In this document: positions 6,620 through 15,183 of the stretch, piece after piece
Layout of the letters: each line of letters starts with the position of its first letter
Numbering within the stretch: position 1 is the stretch's first letter
Assembly (NCBI GenBank): GCA_043755815.1
Contig: JAYUSF010000188.1
Span: forward strand, 1-16,145
DNA from: CAIWAH01 sp043755815
GTDB lineage: Bacteria; Verrucomicrobiota; Verrucomicrobiia; Limisphaerales; UBA9464
Direction: 5' to 3'
DNA: 16,145 nt
The notes under the pieces: model-generated
What the model was told of the DNA's origin: nothing
Database searches by the model: none
What the model saw: only the letters and a program-made list of their open reading frames with translations
Program-made: the position numbers and the translations under genes

Positions 6620-8788
6620 ATGAAAAGCTTCGTTGCCCAACTGTTACTGCTGCTTTCGCCGTCTTTCTGGCTGCCGCTCTCCGTGGCCGGCGCGGGCCGG
6701 CCCAACGTGCTGTTCATCGTCGCCGACGACCTGCGCGACACGGTCGGGTGCTTCGGAAACCAGTTTGCCAAGACACCCAACCTTGACCGGTTGGCGGCCC
6801 GGGGCGTCCGCTTCGAACGGGCCTACGCGCAATATCCGGTCTGCAATCCCAGCCGGACCTCGTTACTGACCGGGCTGCGCTGCGAGCAGACCGGCGTCGT
6901 GGACAACCGGTGGTTCTTCCGCGACCTGCTGCCCGAAGTCGTCACCCTGCCCCAGCTGCTCCGTCAGCACGGCTGGTGGGCGGGGTCCTACGGCAAAATC
7001 CTGCACGTCGGCGAAGCCTACGGAGAGTTTCGTCCAGGCTGGATGGACGAGGGCAAATCGTGGGATGAGGCAAAGATGTTTCCGCCCGCGCCCGACCAAC
7101 TGACAACCGAGGGCCGCAACCTGTCCGGAGGGGCTTTGGCCTGGTGCCAATGGGCGGCGATGGACGGGCCCGATGACGCCCAGCCGGATGGCCAGAACGC
7201 GGCGCAGGCGCTTGCGGCGATCGAACGAAACGTCGCCGCCGGCAAGCCGTGGTTTGTCGGGGCGGGCTTCCACCGGCCACACGACCCCTTTGTCTCGCCG
7301 AAGAAATACTTCGAACTCTATCCGCCCGGCTCGATTCCAATCCATCGCGAACCGGACACCCTTTCGCCCGTGCCACCGCTGGCCCTGCCGGGCGGTGCCT
7401 TCGCCCGGGCGTTCGCGGCGTTCAGCGACCGGGAACGGTTTGAGTTTTTGCGCGCCTACTACGCCGGCGTTTCGTTCATGGATGCCCAGGTCGGCCGGCT
7501 GCTCGACGCATTGGACCGCCACCGGCTCTGGGAAAGCACGGTCGTCATCTTTCTCGGCGATCACGGCTATCACCTCGGGGAGCGCAACTGGTGGAACAAG
7601 AACACGCTCTTTGACCGGAGCTGCCGCGCGCCGCTCATCATCGCGGCTCCCGGCGCCAGGGCCGGAAGCGCGGTCCGCACACCCGTCGAGTTCGTGGACC
7701 TCTTCCCCACGGTCGCGGATTACTGCGGCGTGAAGTCGCCCCATGCCCTGGCCGGGCAGAGTCTGCGCCCGGAGTTGGAAGATCCAGCCCGACCCGGCAA
7801 AGCCGCGGCCTTCACGTTGGTGAGCCGCGGCGGCGCCAAATTCGGCCAGGCAGTGCATACCGAGCGCTGGCATCTCAACCGCTGGAGCGACGGGACGGAG
7901 GAGCTCTACGACCGGAAGCATGACCCGGAGGAAACCCACGACCTCGCCGGCGCCGCCGAACACGAGCCGGTCCGGGTTGAACTGCGGCGACAGCTCGCCG
8001 CCGTCGGCCCGTTTGAACCGCGCCAGCCGGTGGCCAAACCCGCCAAGGAACTCATCCTGCCGGGCGATTCATTCCTCGTGGGCGGCCGGCCCGCGTTCAT
8101 CCTCTGGCCCGAACCGGCGCAACGTCGCTCGCCACAACCCTGGATTTTCTACGCCCCGACGCTACCCGGATTGCCGGACTCGGCCGAGCGGTGGATGCAC
8201 GGGCAGTTTCTCGCCGCGGGGGTGGCGGTCGCCGGGATCGACGTGGGCGAAGCCTACGGCAGCCCTGACGGACGGGACGGCTTCACCGCCCTGCACCGGG
8301 AGCTGACCGAAAAGCGGGGATTCGCGCGCCGACCCTGCCTGCTCGGACGCAGCCGCGGGGGCCTGCTGGTGAGCGCCTGGGCGGCCGATCATCCCGAAAA
8401 CGTTGCGGGCCTTGCCGGCATCTATCCGGTTTTTGACGTGCGGTCGTATCCGGGAGTGGACAGGGCGGCGCCCGCCTATGGGCTTTCACCGGAACAGCTG
8501 CAGTCACGCCTGTCGGAACACAATCCGATCGAACTTGTCGGCCGCCTGGCCAAGGCGAAGGTGCCGGTCCTGCTGCTGCACGGCGACGCAGACACCGTGG
8601 TTCCCCTGAAGGATAATTCCGACGCGCTACGGGAACGCTATCGCGCGACCGGCGCCGGGGATTCGGTGCAGCTCCGGGTTTTTCCCGGCCAAGGCCACAA
8701 CATGTGGGAAGGGTTCTTCCACAGTCGGGAACTCGTGGACTTCGCCATCGCTTGTGCCAAGGCCGGTGCCGGAACTGCATCCCCCTGA
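6620..8788 (+). CDS. Exported sulfatase fused to an alpha/beta hydrolase
   Basis: A 722-residue, two-domain enzyme with an N-terminal signal peptide (about 1-25). Residues 26-465 form an S1 sulfatase resembling iduronate-2-sulfatase: metal-binding FIVADD (32-37), the formylglycine signature CNPSR at 75-79 within YAQYPVCNPSRTS, GFHRPHDP (217-223), GDHGYHLGE (313-321) and the C-terminal ELYDRKHDPEETHDLA. Cys 75 must be converted to formylglycine by a maturase not encoded here. Residues about 475-715 form an alpha/beta hydrolase with nucleophile elbow GRSRG (Ser 578), HGDADTVVP (Asp 658) and GQGHNMW (His 693), a complete triad. A sulfatase linked to an esterase or peptidase-like domain suggests attack on sulfated, perhaps acylated glycans, with each domain removing a different group. 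The substrate is an inference. Confidence 0.88.
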   Translation: MKSFVAQLLLLLSPSFWLPLSVAGAGRPNVLFIVADDLRDTVGCFGNQFAKTPNLDRLAARGVRFERAYAQYPVCNPSRTSLLTGLRCEQTGVVDNRWFFRDLLPEVVTLPQLLRQHGWWAGSYGKILHVGEAYGEFRPGWMDEGKSWDEAKMFPPAPDQLTTEGRNLSGGALAWCQWAAMDGPDDAQPDGQNAAQALAAIERNVAAGKPWFVGAGFHRPHDPFVSPKKYFELYPPGSIPIHREPDTLSPVPPLALPGGAFARAFAAFSDRERFEFLRAYYAGVSFMDAQVGRLLDALDRHRLWESTVVIFLGDHGYHLGERNWWNKNTLFDRSCRAPLIIAAPGARAGSAVRTPVEFVDLFPTVADYCGVKSPHALAGQSLRPELEDPARPGKAAAFTLVSRGGAKFGQAVHTERWHLNRWSDGTEELYDRKHDPEETHDLAGAAEHEPVRVELRRQLAAVGPFEPRQPVAKPAKELILPGDSFLVGGRPAFILWPEPAQRRSPQPWIFYAPTLPGLPDSAERWMHGQFLAAGVAVAGIDVGEAYGSPDGRDGFTALHRELTEKRGFARRPCLLGRSRGGLLVSAWAADHPENVAGLAGIYPVFDVRSYPGVDRAAPAYGLSPEQLQSRLSEHNPIELVGRLAKAKVPVLLLHGDADTVVPLKDNSDALRERYRATGAGDSVQLRVFPGQGHNMWEGFFHSRELVDFAIACAKAGAGTASP

Positions 8789-8805
8789 GTCCGGCGGGCG
8801 CCAAG

Positions 8806-8841
8806 TTCAAAAACCAAACGGCCCCGGGGACGCCGGGGCCG
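8806..8841 (-). terminator. Intrinsic terminator of the korAB transcript
   Basis: The arms 8819-8827 and 8833-8841 form a perfect 9-bp G/C stem around a 5-nt loop. Read on the minus strand, the hairpin is followed by GTTTGGTTTTT. It lies 20 bp past the korB stop and between convergent genes. On the plus strand no T-tract follows, so it suits mainly the minus-strand transcript. Confidence 0.75.
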
Positions 8842-8860
8842 CTGGTGGAGCCGAGACGGC

Positions 8861-9820
8861 TTATTTCATCCGGTCGAAATTCTTCTGGAGAATCTGCCAA
8901 GGCTCGAGCCCTGCAACCTTCGCCTGACTGTCGGCGATGATGCCCTGCTCGTTCGCGTTTTTGGTCGGCCGGCTGATCTTGTAGAAGATCCCGAACAGGC
9001 CGGGAGAAAGGTCTTCGGCCAACTTGTAGGCGGCGTATTCGTCCGTCACGTCGTGATCGGCCGGGATGAGCTCATATTTGCCACCCTTGCGGGGGGTCGA
9101 GTTGTCGAAGGCGCCCGGATGGAACTCCACGCATTCGCTGAGGCACTGGATGAAGCTGAAGCCGTCGTGGTCCATCGCCGCCTCCATCATCTGGAGGAGA
9201 TGATTCGGATTGGTGGACGAGGTGCGGCCGACAAACGTCGCACCGGCGGTGATCGCCTGCTTTAACGGGTTGATCGGACGGTCCTTGGAACCCCAGACGT
9301 CGGTCTTGGACTTGTAGCCCAGCGGCGACGTGGGCGACGTCTGATTCTTGGTCAGGCCGTAGACATTGTTGTCCATGACCAGATAGGTCAGCTTGATGTT
9401 CTTCCGCGCCGTGTGGGTGAAGTGGTTGCCACCAATGGAGAATGCGTCGCCGTCACCACCGAACACAAAGACATGCAGGTCCGGCCGGCTCAGGGACACG
9501 CCGCTCGCGAAGGGCAGCGCGCGGCCGTGGATGTAGTGGGCGCCGTGGGCCTGCACGAAGTAGGGGAAACGGCTGGAGCAGCCGATGCCCGCCACCGTCG
9601 TGATCTTCTCGTGGATCATCTTCCGCTTCTCGATCAGCTTGAAGTAGAGTGCGAGGACGGAGAAATCACCGCAGCCGGGGCACCACGTCGGGTGGTCGGC
9701 GGAGATTTCCTTTTTGTTCAGCGCCTTGCGGTCGCTGTCGAGAATCGGCGCGGGAATCGGGAGCGCGCTCGTGTTGGTCGTGCGGGACAAAACCGCAAAG
9801 GGCATTTCAAGTTCGGTCAT
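8861..9820 (-). CDS. korB: 2-oxoacid:ferredoxin oxidoreductase, beta subunit (KorB-like)
   Basis: Thiamine-diphosphate-binding subunit of an enzyme that oxidatively decarboxylates a 2-oxoacid, probably 2-oxoglutarate, to the acyl-CoA while reducing ferredoxin; the reaction is reversible. The 319-residue protein has WCPGCGDF (46-53), GIGCSSRFP (79-86), the HGRALPFASG helix, the ThDP/Mg motif GDGDAFSIGGNHF (122-134) and MDNNVYGLTKNQTSPT (149-164). The cysteines at 47, 50 and 81 fit the iron-sulfur ligands of this subunit class. The first 38 or so residues form an extension before the conserved core. It starts 26 bp after korA and shares its transcript. No strong Shine-Dalgarno is visible. The 2-oxoglutarate specificity is inferred from overall likeness to KorB. 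Confidence 0.88.
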   Translation of the reverse strand: MTELEMPFAVLSRTTNTSALPIPAPILDSDRKALNKKEISADHPTWCPGCGDFSVLALYFKLIEKRKMIHEKITTVAGIGCSSRFPYFVQAHGAHYIHGRALPFASGVSLSRPDLHVFVFGGDGDAFSIGGNHFTHTARKNIKLTYLVMDNNVYGLTKNQTSPTSPLGYKSKTDVWGSKDRPINPLKQAITAGATFVGRTSSTNPNHLLQMMEAAMDHDGFSFIQCLSECVEFHPGAFDNSTPRKGGKYELIPADHDVTDEYAAYKLAEDLSPGLFGIFYKISRPTKNANEQGIIADSQAKVAGLEPWQILQKNFDRMK

Positions 9821-9846
9821 TTTCGTCAGTCGTTGGAGTGATTGAT

Positions 9847-11685
9847 TCAGGCGTTGAGGGCGGCTTGGTTGGCGGCACCGACTCCGGCGCGGACGTGGTC
9901 AATGATCTCCTTAACCTTCCAGGTCAGGCCGTCGACCTTGGTGATGCCCTTGATCTTGGGATCGGCATACCGGCCCCGCAGCACGGCCGCGAGCTGGCCG
10001 TAGCCGTAGAGCCCCTCGTCGGTGAGTTCGACCACGAAGATGTGGCGAAACCCCTTGAAGATCTCGTCCAAGCCTCCGGGCAGCGGGTTGATGTATTTGA
10101 TATGCACGGCGGACACCGCGTCGCCAAGCGAACGGAACCGGTCCACCGCTTCGCGGACGGGGCCCTGCGCGGAACCCCAGCTCACCAGCAGCACCTGGCC
10201 TTCGTTTGGGCCGTAGGTGGTCGGTTTCGGAAGCTCCGTGGCCAGCTTCTTGAGCTTGTTTCGGCGCTTGGCCGTCATCTGGAGGTGAAGCTTCGGGGAT
10301 CCGGTCGGGTGGCCGAGTTCATCGTGTTCGAGGCCGGTCACGACCGGATACTTGCCGCTGGCCACGCGCGTGCCGGGCGCGAGGTGGCGCGTCAGGCCGT
10401 CCGCCGTCGCCAAGTCGTAAGGCTTGTGATCGGCTACGGGGGTGAAGTCCGGCGAGATGTCCTGGCAGACGTTCTTCAGGTCCGGCTCCGGAAAAGCCTC
10501 GATGCGCGTGGCGATGCCCTGATCCGAAAGCAGCACGACCGGCGTGCTGTATTTGCGTGCGATGTTCACGGCTTCAATCGCCGAGTAGAAACAGTCTTCG
10601 ACCGTGGCCGGGGCGATCACGACGCGAGGGCTGTCTCCATGGCCACCAAAGCAGGCGATGTTCAGATCTGACTGCTCGATGTTCGTCGGCATGCCGGTTG
10701 AAGGACCGCCACGCTGGATGTCCACGACGATCAGGGGCATTTCCGCCATGGAAGCCCAGCCGAGGGCTTCGGTCTTGAGCGAAATGCCGGGGCCAGACGA
10801 ACCCGTGACCGCCACCCGCCCCCCCCAACTGGCACCAATCGCCATGGAGATCGACGCGATTTCATCTTCGCACTGCTGGAACGAGCCGCCGTATTTCGGC
10901 AACTCCCGCCGGAGCAGTTCCATGATGTCGGACCACGGCGTGATCGGATAACCCGCGCCGAAGCGGACGCCGGCGGCAATCAGGCCATAGGCGATGGCCT
11001 CGTTGCCGTTCATGACGACCTGCGGACGGCCGATCTTCTTCTGCGAATGTTCGAGCTGATAGCTCTTGAGCAGATTCTGAAGCTGGAAACTGTAACCGCC
11101 ATCGAAGGCCGTCATCGCAGTTTCCGCGATCTTCGGGTCCTTGCCCGTGAAACGCTCGGTCACGAGTTTCTTCAGCTTCACGACATCCAGATCGTAGATG
11201 CGCGCCAGCAGGCCAAGGGAGAAGACATTCTTGCCCTTGTCGCGGCCGGTCCCGCCAATGGCTTCGACCGTCTTGCTCGAAATGGGAACGGCGACGTGGC
11301 GATATTTTTCGAGGTTCTCGGGTTTGAACTCGGTGACATGATCCGAATCGTAGAGGACGATTCCGCCAAGCTTCAGGGAACTGAGATGGTTGTCGTAGCT
11401 GTGCTGGTAGAAGGCCAGCAACATGTCCGCCTCGTCGCCGGCGCTCAGCACTTCGCCGGAGCCGATGCGGACCTGGAAAATCGAGGGGCCGCCGGAAATT
11501 GTGGAGGGAATGGTCATGAACGTCATGACCTCCTGCTCGCTGCGGCCCGCGAGTCGGGCGAGGAAACCACCGATGGCCTGTATGCCGTCCTGCGAATTGC
11601 CGGCAATACGGATGACGGCTTCGGATACTTTGGTAATGGGTGGCTGACCACCCGCGGTCTGGCCGGAATCTGCAACTGCGCTCAT
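9847..11685 (-). CDS. korA: 2-oxoacid:ferredoxin oxidoreductase, fused gamma-alpha subunit (KorA-like)
   Basis: Partner of the KorB-like subunit encoded next. The 612-residue chain begins with the gamma domain (about 20-210: VIRIAGNSQDGIQAIGGFLA, IPSTISGGPSIFQVRIG). The alpha domain follows: NGNEAIAYGLIAAGVRFGAG (226-245), YPITPWSD (246-253), GSSGPGISLKTEA (295-307), VDIQRGGPSTGMPT (321-334), and a C-terminal transketolase-like region with HIKYINPLPGG. This gamma-alpha order and length are usual for two-subunit enzymes. Start ATG 11685 is chosen over an upstream in-frame start at 11745 because GAAAGG stands 9 bases before it and the upstream residues resemble no family member. Together the pair would feed or drain a TCA-cycle step using ferredoxin instead of NAD. 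Confidence 0.9.
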   Translation of the reverse strand: MSAVADSGQTAGGQPPITKVSEAVIRIAGNSQDGIQAIGGFLARLAGRSEQEVMTFMTIPSTISGGPSIFQVRIGSGEVLSAGDEADMLLAFYQHSYDNHLSSLKLGGIVLYDSDHVTEFKPENLEKYRHVAVPISSKTVEAIGGTGRDKGKNVFSLGLLARIYDLDVVKLKKLVTERFTGKDPKIAETAMTAFDGGYSFQLQNLLKSYQLEHSQKKIGRPQVVMNGNEAIAYGLIAAGVRFGAGYPITPWSDIMELLRRELPKYGGSFQQCEDEIASISMAIGASWGGRVAVTGSSGPGISLKTEALGWASMAEMPLIVVDIQRGGPSTGMPTNIEQSDLNIACFGGHGDSPRVVIAPATVEDCFYSAIEAVNIARKYSTPVVLLSDQGIATRIEAFPEPDLKNVCQDISPDFTPVADHKPYDLATADGLTRHLAPGTRVASGKYPVVTGLEHDELGHPTGSPKLHLQMTAKRRNKLKKLATELPKPTTYGPNEGQVLLVSWGSAQGPVREAVDRFRSLGDAVSAVHIKYINPLPGGLDEIFKGFRHIFVVELTDEGLYGYGQLAAVLRGRYADPKIKGITKVDGLTWKVKEIIDHVRAGVGAANQAALNA

Positions 11686-11694
11686 TAAATCGTG

Positions 11695-11700
11695 CCTTTC
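11695..11700 (-). promoter_or_regulatory. Ribosome binding site of korA
   Basis: GAAAGG on the minus strand lies 9 bases before ATG 11685. It is one of few recognisable Shine-Dalgarno sequences in the window and decides the korA start over the longer reading from 11745. Confidence 0.6.
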
Positions 11701-11870
11701 TTGAGAAAATACCGCGTGGCAGCGTCCCATAGCAGGCGCCAACACGCGGCGGAGTCGTGTGAAGGGACGTTAATTAGGGCCGGGGGGGCGTCAAGGTGAC
11801 TGGAGATCAATCTGGCTTAACTCAAAAGGGGACTGGATAAGGCAAACCCGGGCCGAACACGTCTTTTCGC

Positions 11871-13823
11871 TCAACGCGGCAAAGGCTCTTCCAGTTCCGC
11901 GAGTGCATACGCCATCACCGCCAGGGCGGCAGTGCAGCGGCGAAAAGCCCCGAGCTCCACCTTGTCCACCGTGTCGGCGTCGGTGTGGTGGAACCACATG
12001 TAGTTGTTCGGCTTGAGGCGCAGCCCCAGGGCGGGAACCCCTTCCTCAATCAGCGGCGTCAGGTCGGCATCCGCGCCGCCCAAGGTGAAACGGCCGGCAT
12101 CCATTGATTCGCCCAGGAAGGCCAGCACACCGCGGATGACGTCGCCGCCCCTTTCGCTGCCGGTGAAACCGAAGCCGGCGGGGTCAAAGGTGCCGTTGTC
12201 GGTCTCGATTCCGGCGATGTGCCGGGGGAGTTCTGCCTTGTGGGTGTCGCGATAGGCCTTGGCGCCGGCTAGGCCGAACTCCTCGTTAGTCCACAGGACC
12301 AGCCGGATCGTCCGGCGCGGGGTCAGACCGAGTTCCTTGAGCAAGCGGAGGGCTTCCCATGCCGCCACACAGCCGGCGCCGTCATCCAAGGCGCCCTGGC
12401 CGACATCCCAAGAGTCGAAGTGTCCCCCGATCACGACGAATTCCTCGGGCTTCTCGCGACCGCGGAGCTCGGCAATCACATTCGCGTCAGTGACCTCTTC
12501 GTCCCAAGCCGCTGAGAGCTTGAGGTTCAAGGTCGGCGTCACGCCCCGGGCCTGTAGGCGGGCCAGCCGCTCGGCGTCTTCCGGGGCCAGGCCGGCGTGG
12601 GGAATCTTTGGCACCGCATCGTCGTAACGCATCATGCCGGTGTGCGGCGTCCGCAACGAAAAGGGCGTCACGCTGCGGATCACGCTGGCCACGGCTCCAG
12701 CCTTGGCGGCTTCGACGGCCCCGTTCCAGCGATAGCGGACCGAGTCGCCGTAATCGGTGAAGGGCGCATTGAAGACAACAATCCGGCCCCTGGCTTCTAC
12801 GGCGCGCTGGGTCAGCTCGGCGAAGTTGGTCACGACCAACACCGGCGCCGAGATGCCTTCAGGCGGCGTGGCCACGGTGCCGCCGAAACCAAGAACGGGC
12901 AGCCGTTCGCGATGCGGTGCGATCAATTCCGCCGATTCGGCGCCACGGGTCCACCGGCGCACTTTGACGGGCTCGCCGCGGACGTTTTCGAACCCGTCGG
13001 AACGCAGTTTGGCGAGGGCCCACCGAACGGCACCCGCCAGGTTAGTCGAACCGGAAGGACGGGCTCCGAACGTATCGCACAGTTCTGCGAGACGCGGGTA
13101 GCCCACTCCAGAATTGGTCGCCGCCGCGACGAGTTTGCCCAGTTGGCCGACCAGCGACCCGGGCAGCTGGATCGCATTGGTGGAAACGTTGCCGGCCGGC
13201 GCCCGTTTCATTTCCGCCGCAACACCCAGTTTGCGCAGCCGCAGGTCGCGAATCTCACCCGTCGTGCTCCAGGTGGCGATGCCGAAGGGTTTGTTCAACT
13301 CGATCTCACCCGGGCGGAGCGATACTTCCACCCCCTTGATGTCCGCGTTGATGAGGTGTTCATCGTCGAGCCAGACACTCAAATTGGTGGCGGTGACCGC
13401 CAGCCGGAAACGATACCACTGGCCCGCCTTGAAGTTCCGATACTGCGTCGTTTCGTTCTGGGAAGCATCCTGGTTGTTCAGGGACGAAATGCCGATGACG
13501 GCCCCGCCCCAGCCGCCCACGACCAGCGTGGCGTGGGAATCGCGCACGGGAAAGGTGAGTCCGCAGAAGAAGTCGATGCCCTGCGTTCGGCGCGCCTCGA
13601 ACGCGACCTCGTAATCCACCGTCGGCGTCGGGTTGGTGTAGTTCACCCCCGTGAGGATGCCCTGATTCAACACCAGGGCGCCGTCCTTCACCTCAATTTC
13701 ACCGGCACCGGCAAACTTGGTCGGCGTCCAGCCAGCCAGGGACTTGCCGTCAAAAAGGGGTTGCCAATCCGCGGCCAAGGCGGCGAACGACGCGACGAGG
13801 AAAATCAGGATCAGCGAGCGCAC
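11871..13823 (-). CDS. Exported DUF1080 (LamG-like) domain fused to an M28 metallopeptidase
   Basis: A 650-residue protein with a signal peptide (MRSLILIFLVASFAALA). Residues 19-198 match the DUF1080 / 3-keto-disaccharide hydrolase type: WQPLFDGKSLAGWT at the start, a YEVAFEARR strand, and a GQWYRFRLAV...WLDDEHL core. Residues about 225-650 form an M28 peptidase like carboxypeptidase Q, with an inserted PA-like region (320-430). Di-zinc ligands are visible: GGHFDSWD (His 468), ALDDGAG (Asp 480), TNEEFG with catalytic Glu 514 and Glu 515, ETDNG (Asp 542), and FHHTDADT near 611-618. It should cleave peptides in the periplasm or outside the cell, the DUF1080 part perhaps binding or cutting sugars. 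The start is a GTG with no clear Shine-Dalgarno. It lies 185 bp upstream of korA with no obvious functional tie. Confidence 0.87.
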   Translation of the reverse strand: MRSLILIFLVASFAALAADWQPLFDGKSLAGWTPTKFAGAGEIEVKDGALVLNQGILTGVNYTNPTPTVDYEVAFEARRTQGIDFFCGLTFPVRDSHATLVVGGWGGAVIGISSLNNQDASQNETTQYRNFKAGQWYRFRLAVTATNLSVWLDDEHLINADIKGVEVSLRPGEIELNKPFGIATWSTTGEIRDLRLRKLGVAAEMKRAPAGNVSTNAIQLPGSLVGQLGKLVAAATNSGVGYPRLAELCDTFGARPSGSTNLAGAVRWALAKLRSDGFENVRGEPVKVRRWTRGAESAELIAPHRERLPVLGFGGTVATPPEGISAPVLVVTNFAELTQRAVEARGRIVVFNAPFTDYGDSVRYRWNGAVEAAKAGAVASVIRSVTPFSLRTPHTGMMRYDDAVPKIPHAGLAPEDAERLARLQARGVTPTLNLKLSAAWDEEVTDANVIAELRGREKPEEFVVIGGHFDSWDVGQGALDDGAGCVAAWEALRLLKELGLTPRRTIRLVLWTNEEFGLAGAKAYRDTHKAELPRHIAGIETDNGTFDPAGFGFTGSERGGDVIRGVLAFLGESMDAGRFTLGGADADLTPLIEEGVPALGLRLKPNNYMWFHHTDADTVDKVELGAFRRCTAALAVMAYALAELEEPLPR

Positions 13824-14113
13824 GGAGGGGACTTTGACAGGTGTCCCGGCCCGAGGGCAGCGCGAAGTCAGGGCAACGGGCTTCCCAAGACCGAAGGCCG
13901 CTCCTGTTGGCTCGTCCAGCGTATCCTGAGGTGGCCTCGATTCCTGGGGCGCCCTGCATGGGGATAAAGGTAGCGGAAGACTCGACGGGAAGAGGTGAAG
14001 CCTGGTAAGCCTTCACCCACAAACTCGGCTCATGCCTCAAGATCCGGCACCCCTGATACTGACCTTGAAGCACCGCCGCCCAGGCGACGCCTGACAGTTC
14101 GGCCGGCATCCCG

Positions 14114-14914
14114 CTACGGTCGGGCAATTTGTCGGGGCACTTCTCGGCCTTCGGTGGGGCACAGCCAAAGCCAATACATCTGCGGCGGCCGCCCCTCCAC
14201 CATGAGTCGAACCTTAAGACGATCCGGCACGAAGCGCGCCCACCAGGAGCCAGCGGGAAAATCCTCCGCTGTCCGATGCCGGGCAGGAATGCGTTCGCAC
14301 CGATGGGTGCCCTTGAACCGTCCGCAAAGCCGGTCGCCGACTCCAGGCACGAAGGCGTCATGAACCTCCACAAGCAGGTGGCACCGGTGCAAGGTGGGGA
14401 CCGTTGCGAGATCCAATAACACGTCTTCAAAGCCTTCGACATCACAGACAATCAGCGTGGGACCGAAATCCCGGCAAGCAGACAGCACCGACTCCAAAGC
14501 TTCCGGGTCGCATCGGCCCAAAACCGACACCTTGTCGGATAAGTCGTTCCGCACCGCGAGTTCGCGGACAAGCTTTTGACCGGCAGGTTCGATTTCAAAG
14601 CATTCGACCGGGCACTTCAGCAACCTGGCCAGTCCGACCGCATAATACCCTTCTGCGGCTCCGATATCCACACAGCGGGTCACGCCGAGGGCGGGTAACG
14701 ACGCAATTATGGGATGGAGCTCTATCTCATAGCTTCCCAGGAGTTTTGGGTTGTAAACACTTCCGACTGAAGCGGCGAGATATTCCATTCCTCGAAACGG
14801 TCCCCGGCAGATTTTCGAGCCAGTCAGGCCTCGAAGCATCATTCTGAAAACGCTCACCAATGGTCCTCTCAATGGCATGGGCGAGAACCTATTCACACAC
14901 ATCAGGCAAGTCAC
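14114..14914 (-). CDS. SAM-dependent methyltransferase, FkbM-like
   Basis: A 266-residue Rossmann-fold methyltransferase. The SAM-binding motif I is CVDIGAAEGYYAVGLA (81-96), motif II is the acidic strand end CFEIEP (105-110), and IVCDVEGFEDVLLD (155-168) matches the FkbM-type DVEGFE block; VEVHDAF (182-188) follows. The likely target is a sugar or other small hydroxyl group in surface polysaccharide or a natural product, inferred from family and from the upstream glycosyltransferase. Start GTG 14914 is favoured because GAGGT stands 6 bases before it and the preceding reading frame ends one base earlier. ATG 14902 or ATG 14878 would also leave the core intact. The 290 bp before the next gene (13824-14113) hold no feature I can support. 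Confidence 0.8.
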   Translation of the reverse strand: MTCLMCVNRFSPMPLRGPLVSVFRMMLRGLTGSKICRGPFRGMEYLAASVGSVYNPKLLGSYEIELHPIIASLPALGVTRCVDIGAAEGYYAVGLARLLKCPVECFEIEPAGQKLVRELAVRNDLSDKVSVLGRCDPEALESVLSACRDFGPTLIVCDVEGFEDVLLDLATVPTLHRCHLLVEVHDAFVPGVGDRLCGRFKGTHRCERIPARHRTAEDFPAGSWWARFVPDRLKVRLMVEGRPPQMYWLWLCPTEGREVPRQIARP

Positions 14915-15180
14915 CTACTTACCTCGGGATCGCCATACGCGCTGAATTTGTCGGCGGAAGTGCTGCATATTGAAACCGATGGCGCCCAACACCCTCGAGA
15001 CATGAAAAGCAATCCGGCCATTCGGTTGAAAACCCGTCCAAGGGAGAATGGCGCTGCCGGATCAATTGGAATCCTAAAGCAGAACCGATGATCTTCGGGA
15101 AACGCAGGACCAACGCGATCTGCACACTCGCGCCGAAGATCCAACGGGGAAGCCACTTCAAAAGGAACTCTGGCGCCAAG
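14915..15180 (-). pseudogene. Short unidentified gene or gene tail, frame-disrupted
   Basis: Between the glycosyltransferase and the methyltransferase no single frame reads through convincingly, but two segments look coding. From 15180 one frame reads APEFLLKWLPRWIFGASVQ and on to RQRHSPLDG, with high GC at third codon positions. Near 15030-15038, at the run GGGTTTT, the next frame takes over with GFQPNGRIAFHVSRVLG and a basic tail ending RVWRSRGK. Its stop abuts the methyltransferase GTG with no gap, as in an operon. Removing one base in GGGTTTT would join them into one protein of about 87 residues. I do not recognise the family. It may be a decayed gene, the out-of-frame tail of the glycosyltransferase, or a sequencing indel. 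Confidence 0.4.
14921..14925 (-). promoter_or_regulatory. Ribosome binding site of the methyltransferase gene
   Basis: GAGGT on the minus strand, 6 bases before GTG 14914, inside the end of the upstream disrupted reading frame. It supports the GTG start and translational coupling. Confidence 0.5.
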
Positions 15181-15183
15181 GGG

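Noticed and set aside
11746..11870. TTGACG followed by TAATTA upstream of korA as a promoter
   Set aside because: The boxes are only 12 bp apart, too close for a sigma-70 promoter, and the phylum's promoter consensus is uncertain.
13994..14017. Inverted repeat GGTGAAG / CTTCACC with a 10-nt loop downstream of the methyltransferase
   Set aside because: Only 7 bp and no T-tract on the minus strand, so not supported as a terminator.
13824..14113. Minus-strand frame running through the gap between the methyltransferase and the M28 gene
   Set aside because: It overlaps the methyltransferase in a wrong frame, has no family motif, and matches the look of noncoding GC-rich spacer. I see no gene here.
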